A DNA stretch of 64,000 bases, taken from positions 57,589,501-57,653,500 of the forward strand of contig JAZHRO010000012.1 in NCBI GenBank assembly GCA_037157565.1. The letters are read 5' to 3'. The position numbers and the translations under genes are program-made. Shown one piece after another: positions 46,127 through 57,821 of the stretch. Each line of letters opens with the position of its first letter. The stretch's first letter is position 1. The notes under the pieces are model-generated. The model was not told the origin of the DNA. It saw only the letters and a list, made by a program, of their open reading frames with translations, and did no database searches. The DNA is from Thalassia testudinum (lineage: Eukaryota > Streptophyta > Magnoliopsida > Alismatales > Hydrocharitaceae).

Positions 46127-48827
46127 TGTAACGACCCGATTCCCGAATCCCTACGAGACACGAGAATCGGACCGACTCTACTGATCCTAAGACCCAGTCG
46201 TCCAACGAGAAGGTAACCAAAAGAGCAGTAAAATAAACCACATCCACCATGTATATAACTAGCAGTAACAAAATACAGTAGTAAAGAAAAGAAATACTAC
46301 AGTATACACCACCACAACAGTAGAGAATTAAACAGGTACATAAACATGAAGCTTATAACGAAAAGAGTACAGGGGTAACAGAAACTACTTACTACAGCGG
46401 AAAAAAAAAGTATAGTGGGTACTACAAGTAACACTACTGGGCTTTACTCGGCCCAGCGCCCTTTGCAGCCGCCGACTTTGGCTGCTCAACACCTGGTCCT
46501 GAAAAGTAACAAGGGTGACACGTCAGCGAAACGCTGAGTAGAGTGGCAACTAAAAGCTAAAAGAAATAGTACGGTGGACAGTAGCTGTTATATTTATTAT
46601 TTCTTGCTTTCATTTTTCCATTTATTCACTATTGATTTATTTCTCAGATCCTTCTCTTGATCTTGAATGTTCCTCGTGGGAACGATCTTGATTGCAGTCT
46701 TTCCCGAAAAGTAGAAGTAACACGTGGTGCTCTCCTGGCCGGGAGAGTCCCCCGTGGTGGTCCTACCCTCAGTCAACCACCCCAAGGTCGCTAACAGACG
46801 TAACGGTGACTACGGCACGTGCGATAAACGCACGGGTAGCTACCCCGCACTGGCACGCGGTCAGTCGTTTCCGTTAACGGGTACACCCAAAGCACAGCAC
46901 GGAACCAATATAGGGCAGAGCCCTCTCAGTAACAGGGGTCCAGCCCCTCCACAGTAACCAAACAGGGGTCTTGCCCCTCCACAGTCCGCGCACCCTCACC
47001 TGACTACCCTGGTTTGCCCAGTGGGCCTAGCAAGTCGGTGTAGGAGAGCTAGCAGAACCCCGGGGCCCGTGGGGTAGCTAGTGCTCTCCCTACACTAGTA
47101 GCTCTCCTCGATACTGTGTACACGAGGGCCAAAAGTCGGTACAAAGTGGCCAGACCTAACCCCGCGTCCCTGGGGCGGCTAGCTCCACTCTGCACTAAAC
47201 AGGGGGACAGTCTCTCTCCTTAGTATTCCGTACTCAAGGGCCAGCTCACTTCCCCAGTTCTATTCCATTCCCTTTCCAGGAGTTCTACTCCTAATTCCCT
47301 GTAGGGTTCATGCTCTTTTAACTCAGCCAATTTAGGTTTCACCGTTCCAGCTTTATATCCATATAACCCATGTTCTCAACCGTAATTATTCATTCATAAC
47401 AAGCAGTTGTTAACCAATTTACAGGCAGTTATCATTTCCTTTCTACTTTTCCAAGACTGCAATGTTTATATATTCAATTAGTTTTCCAGTCCTAGGATTC
47501 ATGCCGTACCCTAGGATATATCATTCAATATAGTTTTCCAGTCCTAGGATTCATGCAATACCCTAGGATCTATCATTCAATCTAATTTCTCAGTCTTAAG
47601 GTTCATGCAATGCCCTAGACTCTATTAATTATTTCATAATTGTACAAATTTTGATAAATAAATTCAAGGGCCACTCTACTAGCGAAATCGGGAGTACTGG
47701 GGGCGTGGTCGGCAATCCCGCGCCCCTCCGCAACCCCCAGACCTGCAACGGAACGGGGTCCTAACACAAGGATCAACACAAGGAGTTTCTCAGAACAGTA
47801 TACAATTACTGTAAACAGGTAGAGGAAATAAATCTGGAAAGAACGCAACTTGAAACGCGGAAAACAGACTCCGAATGAACCCTAAACAGGTCAAAAATGA
47901 CAAGTCTGCCCAAAATCAGACGTTTGGAACTTCTTCCAGACGTCTTAAAAGGTCGATAAGGTCATACCTGGGTCTGCGTAGTCCTTCAGACGTCCAGAAG
48001 CCCGCTCGATCGTCTGGACTTAGTTTCCAGACGTCCGATTGTCACCCCGGACGTCTGGAGGTCCTCTTCGTCGTCTGGTACTGTGCCCAGACGTCTGATC
48101 TGTGTGGGATGGCGAGCCCTCATGCCCTCCCGAACAACACCTGCACACATACACACCCGCTCTCATCACGAAGAGGTGCAGAAGAACGCGGTGGACAGTT
48201 GCATGGCCGTACACGCGTAAAAACAAGAAGGTAAGAAAATATTGTACCTGTCAGACGTCTGGACCTTCCTCCAGACGTCTTGTGCGTCGTCTGGACGTAA
48301 GTCCAGACGTATGATTATGGGAAATTTTCCCAGAATTAGGATCCTTCTCGCTTTCCGCCCGCAGCGCACGGCCGCGCCGCGCCACGTTCGCCTGCTGCCC
48401 GAGCTGCAGTAGCTCCTCCGCGACACCCCACGCTCACTGCTCTCCCGCCGGCCGGCTCTAGCTGCCCCGGCAAGCTCGCACCCTCGCGGTCGAGCTTCTT
48501 CTTCCTTTAGCAACAACTCCTTCCCGCACGCTCGCAGCAACCGCTGCTGCCGCACACGCTCGCTCGCTGGCAGGGAGAAGGAGAAGAAGAAGGTGGTGGA
48601 GTGAGGGTGAGGGAGAGGGGAGTTCAATTTGAAGGCAGCGCGAGGAGAGAGAGAAGAAGGCTGCGTCATCTGCAGGGAGGGAGAGAAAAGAGAAGAACGA
48701 AGGCGGCGGGTTCAGTCTGCACGCGCATGCGCGCAGACGCGAACCCGTACGCCGAAAAAATTTAATACCAGAAGTCTGGGAAGGGTTCCAGACGTCTTAA
48801 ACTACGTCTGATGCCCGGTTTGTAACA
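46127..48827 (-). repeat. 3' LTR of element D
   Basis: About 2.7 kb, the full-length version of this LTR type; also matches solo LTR F closely. Hairpin module at 47034-47244, 52-bp repeats near 47490-47630, GACGTC arrays at 47925-48100, 48250-48310 and 48785-48800. No canonical TATA; AT-poor TTCAAATTG-type sequence stands in its place near 48630. Confidence 0.9.
47034..47244 (-). other. Duplicated hairpin module, LTR D
   Basis: Unit 1 pairs GTGTAGGAGAG with CTCTCCCTACAC apart from one bulged base, a longer stem than in element B. Confidence 0.45.
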
Positions 48828-48909
48828 ATATAACAAACTTGAAGGAAGTTTCGTCCCCGAAACTTGCGCTAACTAGGGTGCGGGAAAGAACAATATATAC
48901 ATAACAAAC

Positions 48910-50073
48910 TCAAAGAGGATCAAAGCCGGTCCGAAAAGATGTACCCGCGAAAAGCTCCAGGTATCGCTCCCGCATCGCCGCCTCAGGCTCCCAGGTAGCC
49001 TCCTCGTACCGCTGGCTCCTCCACAAAACCTTCACCAGGGGTACTTGCTTTCGTCTCAGATTGCGGACGGCTCTGTCAAGAATCTGCATTGGCGGCTCGG
49101 GGTAGGTTAGGTCTTCGCCCACCTCGACGCTCTCGTGACTCAGGACGTGACTGGGATCGACGACGTACTTCCTGAGGTTGGACACGTGGAACACGTCGTG
49201 CACACCAGAAAGCTGAGGAGGGAGGGCAAGTCTGTAAGCAGCGGGTCCAACTTGCTCCAGGACCTCAAAGGGCCCTACGAATTTCGGTGCGAGCTTCCCT
49301 CTCACCCCAAACCGCTGCAGGCTCTTCATGGGCGAAACACGAAGGGAGACGTGGTCCCCAACCTCAAACTGCACCTCTCTGCGTCTCCGATCTGCGTAGC
49401 TCTTCTGCCTGCTCCTGACAGTGCGGAGTCGCCTGTGAATCTGCTCGACTACCTCCTGACTCTGCCGGATCAGCTTGGGGCCAATCTCCCACTTGGTCCC
49501 CACCTCAACCCAACTCAAGGGTGCTGTACATCTCCGTCCGTACAGAGCCTTGTAGGGTGCCATGCCAATGCTCGAGTGATAACTGTTGTTGTATGCAAAC
49601 TCTACTAGGGGCAAGTGCTCCTCCCAAGAGCCCCTCCAGTCCAGTACACAGGCACGCAAAAGGTCCTCAAGTGTCTGTATCGTGCGCTCAGACTGTCCGT
49701 CCGTCTGGGGGTGGTAAGCTGTACTGAACCTCAACCGCGTCCCCAGGGCCTGCAAAAACTCAGCCCAAAACTAGGACGTAAAGCGGGTATCCCGGTCGGA
49801 TACGATCTCCTGCGGAACTCCGTGTAGACGTACCACGTCGCGGATATACCTCTCTGCCAACTGTGCTGGTCCCGAAGTGACTCGGATCGGCAAGAATCGT
49901 GCCGTCTTCATCAATCTATCAATGATTACCCAGACTGCGTCGTGTCCTCGCTGGGTAACAGGTAAGCCCGCCACAAAGTCCATGGTGATGCTCTCCCACT
50001 TCCACTCTGGCACTGGAAGTGGCTGTAGCAGCCCTGCAGGCCTCTGATGCTCGGCTTTCACCTGCTGGCACAC
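48910..50073 (-). pseudogene. Element D integrase with chromodomain tail
   Basis: Follows the RT/RNase H frame after an amber codon. The core has [11 protein letters not shown] (first catalytic Asp) and the second Asp in VSDRDTRFT; an amber at 49771-49773 stands for a Gln directly after it. The frame from 49755 then gives [29 protein letters not shown], the GPFEVLEQVGP fold segment and a chromodomain-like end (VKVLWRSQRYEEATWE), finishing at TGA 48910-48912. The tail marks Tekay/Del-type chromoviruses, whose chromodomain is thought to steer insertion to heterochromatin. Confidence 0.88.
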
Positions 50074-50079
50074 TAAACA

Positions 50080-51711
50080 CTACTGCACGAATTCACCCAC
50101 ATCCCGCTTCATCCCCCTCCACCAAAACTCGCTTCTCAAGTCATGGTACATCTTCGTGTTTCCAGGATGTATGGTGAATCTGGAACCGTGTGCCTCAGTC
50201 AGGAGCTCTCTCAACAGCTCCTCGTCTCTGGGAATGCACAAACGTCCCCTCAGGCGCAGCACCTGGTCTGTGAAAGAGAAATCCCCCGGGTCTCCTGACA
50301 GTACTCTGTCGCACAAGGACTGCAAGTACGGGTCAACCATCTGTCCTGTGATGATGCGATCTATCAGCTCTGGCCTCGTCTGTCGTGTCACAGTCACTGC
50401 CCCACAGTGCCCCCATAACTTTAGGGGTCGCCAACTGCCCATCTCCTCCAAAAGGCTCCAACTCTGCACATGTAAACTGGCCAAATGTGCGGGCGCCTTT
50501 CGGCTCAAGGCGTCAGCCACCACGTTGGCCTTTCCCGGGTGGTAGGAAATGCTGCAGTCATAGTCCTTCAGGAGCTCCAACCAACGTCTCTGTCTCATGT
50601 TGAGCTCCTTTTGATCAAATAGGTATCTGAGGATCTTGTGATCTGTGAAAATCTCAAAGGTCTCACCGTACAAGTAGTGCCTCCAGGTCTTCAGCGCGAA
50701 GACAACAGCTGCCAGCTCCAGGTTGTGGGTAGGGTAGCTATACTCATGGGGCTTCAGTTGCCGCGAAGCGTAAGCGACAACGTGGCCCCTCCGCATGAGC
50801 ACACCCCCTAACCCCTGCAAGGAGGCGTCCGTGTACACAACGAACCCGCCACTACTGTCAGGGATGGTGAGCACGGGAGCCGAAGTCAGCCTCTCCTTCA
50901 GCTCCTGAAAACACGCCTCACAGGCGTCTGTCCAAGTGAAGGGCACGTCCTTCCAGGCCAACTGTGTCATAGGACGTGGAATCTGTGAAAAACCCCTGAT
51001 AAACCGTCTGTAGTAGCCTGCCAGTCCCAGGAAATTGCGAAGCTCAGTAACCGTACGCGATCTCTCCCACCTGAGCACTGCCTCGACCTTGGCTGGGTCC
51101 ACCCCCAAGCCATCTTCAGAGATCACATGACCTAAGAAGGTCACCTCCCTCAACCAAAGCTCGCACTTGCTGTATTTGGCGTACAGCCTACGTCGTCTCA
51201 GTGTGTCCAGAACCATCCGCAAGTGATGTCCATGCTGTGTCTGATCTCGAGAATAGATGAGCACATCATCAATGAATATCACCACGAACTGGTTCAAGTA
51301 CGGCCTAAACACCCGGTTCATCAAGTCCATGAAGGCAGCGGGGGCATTGGTCAGCCCAAATGGCATGACCAGAAACTCGTAGTGTCCGTACCGGGTGCGG
51401 AAAGCTGTCTTGGAGACGTCTGCCTCCTTAATTCTCAACTGGTGGTATCTAGACCTCAAGTCAATCTTGGAGAATACCGTAACACCTCGCAGCTGGTCAA
51501 ACAAGTCATCGATCCTCGGCAGCGGATATTTATTCTTGATGGTGACCCTATTCAGCTGTCGGTAGTCCACACAAAGGCGTACGGTACCATCCTTCTTCTT
51601 TACAAACAGTACCGGGGCTCCCCAGGGAGACGCACTGGGCCTCACAAAGCCCTTCTCCAAAAGATCCTGCAACTGAGACTTGAGCTCTCGCAGCTCAAGT
51701 GGTGCCATCCT
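50080..51711 (-). CDS. Element D reverse transcriptase-RNase H-integrase N-terminus
   Basis: Longest open frame in the window (542 codons). RT blocks in order: [20 protein letters not shown] (about residues 32-51), [26 protein letters not shown], the catalytic [11 protein letters not shown] with both Asp present, and [11 protein letters not shown]. RNase [16 protein letters not shown], an [14 protein letters not shown] helix, [11 protein letters not shown] and ADALSRK. The integrase zinc-binding part [11 protein letters not shown] ends at an amber (50080-50082) that replaces a Gln next to the CLVC motif. Upstream, an amber at 51712-51714 replaces a Tyr and separates it from protease. Key catalytic residues look intact, but the frame is only a middle piece of gag-pol. 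Confidence 0.9.
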   Translation of the reverse strand, partial: RMAPLELRELKSQLQDLLEKGFVRPSASPWGAPVLFVKKKDGTVRLCVDYRQLNRVTIKNKYPLPRIDDLFDQLRGVTVFSKIDLRSRYHQLRIKEADVSKTAFRTRYGHYEFLVMPFGLTNAPAAFMDLMNRVFRPYLNQFVVIFIDDVLIYSRDQTQHGHHLRMVLDTLRRRRLYAKYSKCELWLREVTFLGHVISEDGLGVDPAKVEAVLRWERSRTVTELRNFLGLAGYYRRFIRGFSQIPRPMTQLAWKDVPFTWTDACEACFQELKERLTSAPVLTIPDSSGGFVVYTDASLQGLGGVLMRRGHVVAYASRQLKPHEYSYPTHNLELAAVVFALKTWRHYLYGETFEIFTDHKILRYLFDQKELNMRQRRWLELLKDYDCSISYHPGKANVVADALSRKAPAHLASLHVQSWSLLEEMGSWRPLKLWGHCGAVTVTRQTRPELIDRIITGQMVDPYLQSLCDRVLSGDPGDFSFTDQVLRLRGRLCIPRDEELLRELLTEAHGSRFTIHPGNTKMYHDLRSEFWWRGMKRDVGEFVQ

Positions 51712-53193
51712 CTATGGTGAAGTGGAGATGGGGCTCATCCCTGGTACTAGTGAGATCTCAAACTCGATCTCACGCTCAGGCGGTAGTCCTGGCAACTCGT
51801 CTAGGAACACGTCGGGGTACTCTCTAACCACCGGGATACTCTGGAGGTCTGCCACAGGGCTGGGCTCTGCCACCACACAAGTTAGGAAGCCCTCACACCC
51901 CTGGCTCAAAAGTCTCGCCGCCCGAAATGCAGAAATGCACCTGAAGCCTCCGTCCACTGGCTGACCGTGGAACTCGAAAAAAAACAACTCCGGTATGGAG
52001 AAGACGATCTTCCTCTCAAAATAGTCTACCAAAGCGTGGTAAGCGGACAGCCAGTCCATCCCCAGAATTACGCCAAAGTCCTCCATCAGTATCATAATCA
52101 GGTCAGTGGGAAGGCTATGTCCCCCAATACTGACCTCGCAACCCGTGTATACCTCCTCAGCTACAAACAGCTGACCACTCGGACCTCTGATCACGAACGG
52201 ATCCTCTAACACCACATAATCCTGGCCCAAACTAACTGCGAAACTGGCTGCGACAAACAAGTGAGTAGCACCGGAATCGAAAAGCGTGTAAACGAGTCTG
52301 CCGGAAACTAAAACCATACCTGCCACCACTGATCCCGAAGCTCTGGCATCCCTGTGTGTCAGGGCGTTGATACGCCCCTCAGCCCTAGGTGCGGACGAAG
52401 CAGCCACATTCTGCGTCGGACGGGTAGCTGCTGCCCGGTACCCTCCTCGTGACTGCCGTCCTCCTCCTCGCGCTTGGAAACCGCAGCCTCCTGCTCGCCC
52501 TCCAGTGCTCGGAGCAGGAAGTATCTGCTGACCTCCTACCCTAGACGGGCAGTCCCTCCTGATGTGGCCCGGCTGGCCACACTGGTAGCAGAGGGGAACC
52601 CGACTCCCGCCCTCAGTGGGTCCCTGCTGTCGGCTGGACGGGGGTCTAGTGCTAGCAACTGGCCCCTGTCGAGGGCCCCCAAAGGCCATTGATGGCCCTG
52701 CGAAACGTGACGGCTCTCCTGCAGACGCCACGTGTCTCCTCTCTCGCCGGCCCTGTGAAAAGTCTGGCTGGTAGGGCCTCTTCCACCCGCTATCAGTATC
52801 TCGCGTGGACGGGTTGGTCTCCTCGTAGGTCATAGCTGCCTCCACCACCCTCGAGAACGTAGGCAGCTTCAGGGGTTTGACATACCCCCGAATCGCAGGC
52901 TGGAGCCCCTCGGTGAACCTCCAAAGGTGCTCCTCCTCAGTGGCTACTGCTGTTGCTGCGAAGCGGGACGCTCCAGAAAACGCGTGCGGTACGCGCTCAC
53001 AGTCATCGTCCCCTGGCGGAGAGTGTGGAACTCCCGCCTCCTCTAGTCCTACCACGTCTGGGGAAAGTACTGCTTGCAGAAGAGGGTGACGAACCGGTCC
53101 CACGTCGACTCGTCCTTCTCTTGTCCCCTGACCGCCCTCCACCACCTGTGTGCCGCACTCTCTAGCTGGTATGTGGCAAAGGCCACGCGGCAC
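51712..53193 (-). pseudogene. Element D gag (C-terminal) and protease
   Basis: After about 75 out-of-frame codons the true Gag sequence starts near 52970 (FAATAVATEEEHLWRFTEGL), so a small indel there shifts gag. A zinc knuckle CYQCGQPGHIRRDC lies near 52590-52550. Protease has LFDSGATHLFVAASFA with the Asp-Ser-Gly active site intact (near 52285-52260), then VDYFERKIVF and DVFLDELPGLPPEREIEFEI, the linker into RT. The frame ends at an amber (51712-51714). Protease matures the polyprotein; the knuckle binds RNA. Confidence 0.88.
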
Positions 53194-53672
53194 TCCATCG
53201 GGGGGCGAAGGGTGTCGAAAACCTTCTCGATCTGCTCGAGCCAGTCCTCCGCCTCGGTCGGGTCCTCATCCCCCTTGAAGGAGGGGGGCTTCAGCTTCCG
53301 GAACTATTCGAAAAGCTCGAAGTGGCGCTGCAGTGGAGATGCTGGTGCACCTCCAGGTAAGGAAGCCTCGTGCACAGAAGTGTCGGAGGAAGGTGGGGGC
53401 GGTGGCAGCCCATCCCCTCCCCCGCGTTCAGTGCCGCGTCCGTCGCGTGGTCCCACAGAGGACTCCCCCTTCGCAACCCCAAGGAGAGGCACTCGGGGCG
53501 GTGGGTGGAGCTTCTCTCGCACTATGTCTCGTATCATCCGGGCGAGGTCCTGGGCCTAAATGGCCAGGAGCAGTGGCTGGTCCACTGAGACGTCGATCGC
53601 AACACGCCTACCTTGCCGACCCCATCCTCGGCCGCGCCCGCGGCCCGCCTCGCTAGTCCCTCGTCGAGGCAT
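53194..53672 (-). pseudogene. Element D gag N-terminus
   Basis: Start at 53672-53670 (MPRRGTSEAGRGRGRG), a basic Gly/Arg lead, then an amber near 53560 and the AQDLARMIRDIVREKL helix seen in elements A and B. Frameshifts separate it from the capsid region. The start lies about 170 bases inside the primer-binding site, as in B. Confidence 0.75.
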
Positions 53673-53840
53673 CTCCTGCAAGGAGACACGAAACAGAACG
53701 GAAACACGTCAATATGGAACAATATCTAACGAAGAAGTCTAAGAGCTCATGTCAAAAGAAATGTTGTGGTGGCTACTCTAGTTACAGACATGTGAATTGG
53801 TTATTTTCCAGTCAGTTGGTTCATTTCTCGGGACGACCTT

Positions 53841-53852
53841 GCTCTGATACCA
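53841..53852 (-). promoter_or_regulatory. Primer-binding site of element D
   Basis: TGGTATCAGAGC on the minus strand, perfect initiator-Met type, three bases from the LTR. Confidence 0.9.
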
Positions 53853-53855
53853 TCT

Positions 53856-55625
53856 TGTAACGACCCGATTCCCGAATCCCTACGAGACACGAGAATCGGA
53901 CCGACTCGACTGATCCCAAGACCCAGTCGTCCAACGAGAAAGTAACCAAAAGAGCAGTAAAATAAACCACATCCACCATGTATATAACTAGCAGTAACAA
54001 AATACAGCAGTAAAGAAAAGAAATACTACAGTATACACCACCACAACAATAGAGAATTAAACAGGTACATAAACATGAAGCTTATAACGAAAAGAGTACA
54101 GGGGTAACAGAAACTACTTACTACAGCGGAGAAAAAAAGGTACAGTGGGTACTACAAGTAACACTACTGGGCTCTACTCGGCTCAACACCCTCTGCGGCC
54201 GCCAACTCTGGCTGCTCAACACCTGGTCCTGAAAAGTAACAAGGGTGACACGTCAGCGAAACGCTGAGTAGAGTGGCAACTAAAAGCTAAAAGAAATAGT
54301 ACGGTGGACAGTAGCTGTTATATTTATTATTTCTTGCTTTCATTTTTCCATTTATTCACTATTGATTTATTTATGAGATCCTTCTCTTAATCTTGAATGT
54401 TCCTCGTGGGAACGATCTTGACTGCAGTCTTTCCTAAAAAGTAGAAGTAACACGTGGTGCTCTCCTGGCTGGGAGAGTCCCCCGTGGTGGTCCTACCCTC
54501 AGTCAACCACCCCAAGGTTACTGACAGACGTAACAGTGACTACGGCACGTGCGATAAACGCACGGGTAGCTACCCCGCACTGGCACGCGGTCAGTCGTTT
54601 CCGTTAACGGGTGCGCCCAAACCACAGCACGGAACCAATATAAGGCAGAGCCCTCTCAGTAATAGGGGTCCAGCCCCTCCACAGTAACCAAACAGGGGTC
54701 TTGCCCATCCACAGTCCGCGCACCCTCGCCTGACTACCCTAGTTTGATCATACCTAGGTCTGCGCAGTCCTTTAGACGTCCAAAAGCCCGCTGGATCGTC
54801 TGGACTTAGTTTCCAGACGTCCGATTATCACCCCGGACGTCTAGAGGTCCTCTCCGTCGTCTGGTACTGTGCCAGACGTCTGATCTGTGTGGGATGGCGA
54901 GCCCTCGCGCCCTCCCAAACAACACCTGCACACACACACCACACCTGCTCTGATCACGAAGAGGTGCAGAAAAACGCGGCGGACAGCTGCATGACCGTAC
55001 ACGCATAAAAAGGAGAAGGTAAGAAAATATTGTACCTGTCAGACGTCTAGACCTTCCTCCAGACGTCTTCTGCGTCGTCTGGATGTAAGTCCAGACGTCT
55101 GATTCTGGAAAATTTTCCCAGAATCAAGACCCTTCTCGCTCTCTGCCCGCAGTGCACGGCCGTGCCGTGCCGCGTCCCCCTACTGCCCGAGCTGCAGCAG
55201 CTCCTCCGCGACACCTCACGCTCGCTACTCTCCCGCCGGCCGGCTCTAGCTGCCCCAGCAAGCTCGCACCCTCGTGGTCGAGCTTCTTCTTCCTCTCGCA
55301 ACAACTCCTCCTTCCCGCACGCTCGCAGCAGCCGCTGCTGCCGCACTCGCTCGCTCGCTGGCAGGGAGAAGGAGAAGAAGGCGGTGGAGTGAGGGTGAGG
55401 GAGAGGGGAGCACAATTTGAAGGCAGCGCGGGGAGAGAGAAGAAGGCAGTGTCGTCTGCATGAAGGGAGAGAAAAGAGAAGAACGAAGGCGGCGGGTTTA
55501 GTCTGCGTGCGTAAACGCGAACCCGTACACCGAAAAAATTTAATACCAGACGTCTGGGAAGGGTTCCAGACGTCTGGGCCACTCCCCAGACGTCTTAAAG
55601 TACGTCTGATGCCCTGTTCGTAACA
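53856..55625 (-). repeat. 5' LTR of element D (internally deleted)
   Basis: Collinear with the 3' LTR except that sequence equivalent to about 47020-47960 is missing at 54745, which removes the hairpin module and the 52-bp repeats. GACGTC arrays are kept (54772-54885, 55036-55100, 55549-55592). The palindrome at 55101-55125 (GATTCTGG...CAGAATC) is kept. Confidence 0.9.
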
Positions 55626-55630
55626 CTCAA

Positions 55631-57122
55631 CAACTCCTCGTCCTTGGGAACGCACAAACGTCCCCTCATGCACAGCACCTCGTCTGTAAAAGAAAAGTCT
55701 CCTAGGTCCCCTGACAGCACTCTGTCTCACAACGACTGTAGGTATGGATCTGTCATCTGTCCTGTGATGATGCAATCTATCAGCTCTGGTTTCATCTATC
55801 GTGTCACCATCACTGCCCCACAATACCCCTGTGACTCTCAGGGTCGCCAACTGCCTAACTCCTCCATAAGTCTCCAACTCTGTGCCTGTAAACTGGCCAC
55901 GTGGACGGGCGCCTTCGGGCTCAAGGCGTCAGCCACCACATTGGCCTTCCTCGGATGGTAGGAGATGCTGCAGTCATAGTCCTTCAGGAGCTCTAACCAA
56001 CGTCTCTGTCTCATGTTAAGCTCCTTCTGATCAAACAAGTACCTGAGGCTCTTATGATCCGTGAAAATCTCAAAGGTCTCACCGTAGAGGTAGTGCCTCC
56101 ATGTCTTCAGTGCGAAGACAACAGCTACCAGCTCTAAGTCATGGGTAGGGTAGCTATGCTCATAGGGCTTCAGTTGCCACGAAGCGTAAGCGACAACGTG
56201 ACCCCGCTGCATGAGCACACCCCCTAACCCCAGCAACGAAGCATTTATGTAGGCCACAAAACCGCCACTGCTGTCCGGGATGGTAAGCACATGAGCTAAA
56301 GTCAGTCTCTCCTTCAACTCCTTAAAACATGCCTCACAAGCGTTTGTCCAAGCAAAGGGCACATCCTTTCGGGTCAACTGAGTCATAGGATGCGCAATAT
56401 GCGAGAATCCCTTGATAAACCACCGGTAGTAACCTGCTAGTCCCAAGAAGCTGCGTATCTCTATCACTGTACGTGGCTTCTCCCACCTGAGTACGGCCTC
56501 AACCTTGGCTGGATCCACAGCCAAGCCATCCCCTGAGATCACATGGCCCAAGAAAGTCACCTGCCTCAACCAAAACTCGCACTTGCTGTATTTGGCATAC
56601 AGCCTGTGTCGTCTCAAAGTGTCCAAAATCATCCGTAAGTGCTGTCCATGCTGTGCTTGATCCCGCGAGTAGACGAGCACGTCGTCAATAACTACCACCA
56701 CAAACTGATCCAGATATGGTCTGAAAACCCGGTTCATCAAATCCATAAAGGCAGTGGTGGCGTTGGTCAGCCCAAACGGCATGACCAAAAACTCGTAGTG
56801 TTCGTACCGGGTGCGGAAAGCTGGCTTGGGGACGTCAGTCTCCCTGCTCCTCAACTGGTGGTATCCTAATCTTAGATTTATCTTAGAGAATACCGTGGCA
56901 CCTCGCAACTAGTCAAACAGATCATCAATCCTCTGCAGCGGATACTTATTCTTGATGGTGACCCTATTCAGCTGTTGTAGTCAACACAAAGGCACAGGGT
57001 ATCATCCTTCTTCTTTATAAACAACACAGGGATTCCCCACGGGACGCACTAGGCCTCACAAAGCCCTTCTCCAACAGGTCCTGTAGCTATGACTTGAGCT
57101 CTCGTAGCTCAAGTGGTGCCAT
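55631..57122 (-). pseudogene. Element C reverse transcriptase, RNase H and integrase start
   Basis: Right-hand half of the pol gene cut by element D. The main open piece (56908-55838) holds [38 protein letters not shown] (catalytic pair present), [11 protein letters not shown], RNase [14 protein letters not shown] (first Asp lost), [11 protein letters not shown] and DALSPKA. Stops and frame changes lie near 56910, 56990 and 57060. Confidence 0.85.
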
Positions 57123-57821
57123 CTAGTACGGTGTAGTAGAAATGGGGCTGGTCCCTGAAACCAGTGAGATCTCAAATTCGATCTCACACTCAGGTGGTAA
57201 TCCTGGCAGCTCCTCTGGAAACACGTCGGGGTACTCACAAACCACCGGGATGCTTTGAAAGTCTGTCACGGGGTTGGGCTTTGCCACCACACAGGCTAGA
57301 AAGCCCTCACATCCCTGGCTCAAAAGTCTCGCTGCCCGAAACACAGATATGCACCTGAAACCTCCATCCACCGGTTGTCCGTGAAACTCAAAGGAAGGTA
57401 TCTTCGGTATGGAGAAGATGATCTTCCTCCCGAAACAGTCCACCAAGGCGTGGTAAGCGGACAACCAATCCATCCACAGAATCACGCCAAAATTCTCCAT
57501 CAGTATCACAATCAGGTTAACGGGGAGGCTGTGTCCCCCAATACTGACCTCACAGTCTGTGTAGACCTCCTCAGCTACAAACAGTTGGCCACCTGGATCT
57601 CTGATCACAAACGGATCCTCTAACAACACGCAATCCTATCCCAAACTGACAGCAAAACTCGCAGCAACAAAAGAGTGTGTGGCACCAGAATAAAAAAGTA
57701 CGTAAACTAATCTGCCGAAACCGGAAACCATACCTGCCACCATTGAATCGGATGCCCTGGCGTCTCTGTGTGTCAGGACGTTGATACTCCCCTCAGCTCT
57801 CGGTGCAGAAGAAGCAGCCAC
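57123..57821 (-). pseudogene. Element C protease
   Basis: Two open pieces. The first carries VLFYSGATHSFVAASFAVSLG, in which the active-site Asp is Tyr. The second (57629-57123) has FVIRDPGGQLFVAEEVYTDCEVSIGG in overlapping form, DWLSAYHALVDC and the linker DVFPEELPGLPPECEIEFE. The lost Asp makes it inactive. Confidence 0.82.

Larger units (their letters stand above)
46127..55625 (-). mobile_element. Tekay-like Ty3/gypsy element D (youngest copy)
   Basis: TGTAACGACCCG...TCGTAACA, flanked by ATCAA on the left and CTCAA on the right, inside the integrase gene of element C. It has both LTRs, a primer-binding site and a nearly continuous gag-pol. About 3 differences in the first 100 bases between its LTRs by eye make it the youngest Tekay-like element in the window, in keeping with its nested position. 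Its 5' LTR has lost about 0.9 kb. Not autonomous: it has four in-frame amber stops and a gag frameshift. Confidence 0.92.

Noticed and set aside
48166..48669. 167-codon minus-strand frame in LTR D
   Set aside because: LTR leader sequence, interrupted in the sister LTR and in solo LTR F.
55047..55877. 276-codon open frame on the minus strand
   Set aside because: It crosses the border between LTR D and the pol of element C and runs mostly through LTR sequence; its residues are Ser/Arg/Leu-rich from GC-rich non-coding DNA, with no domain.
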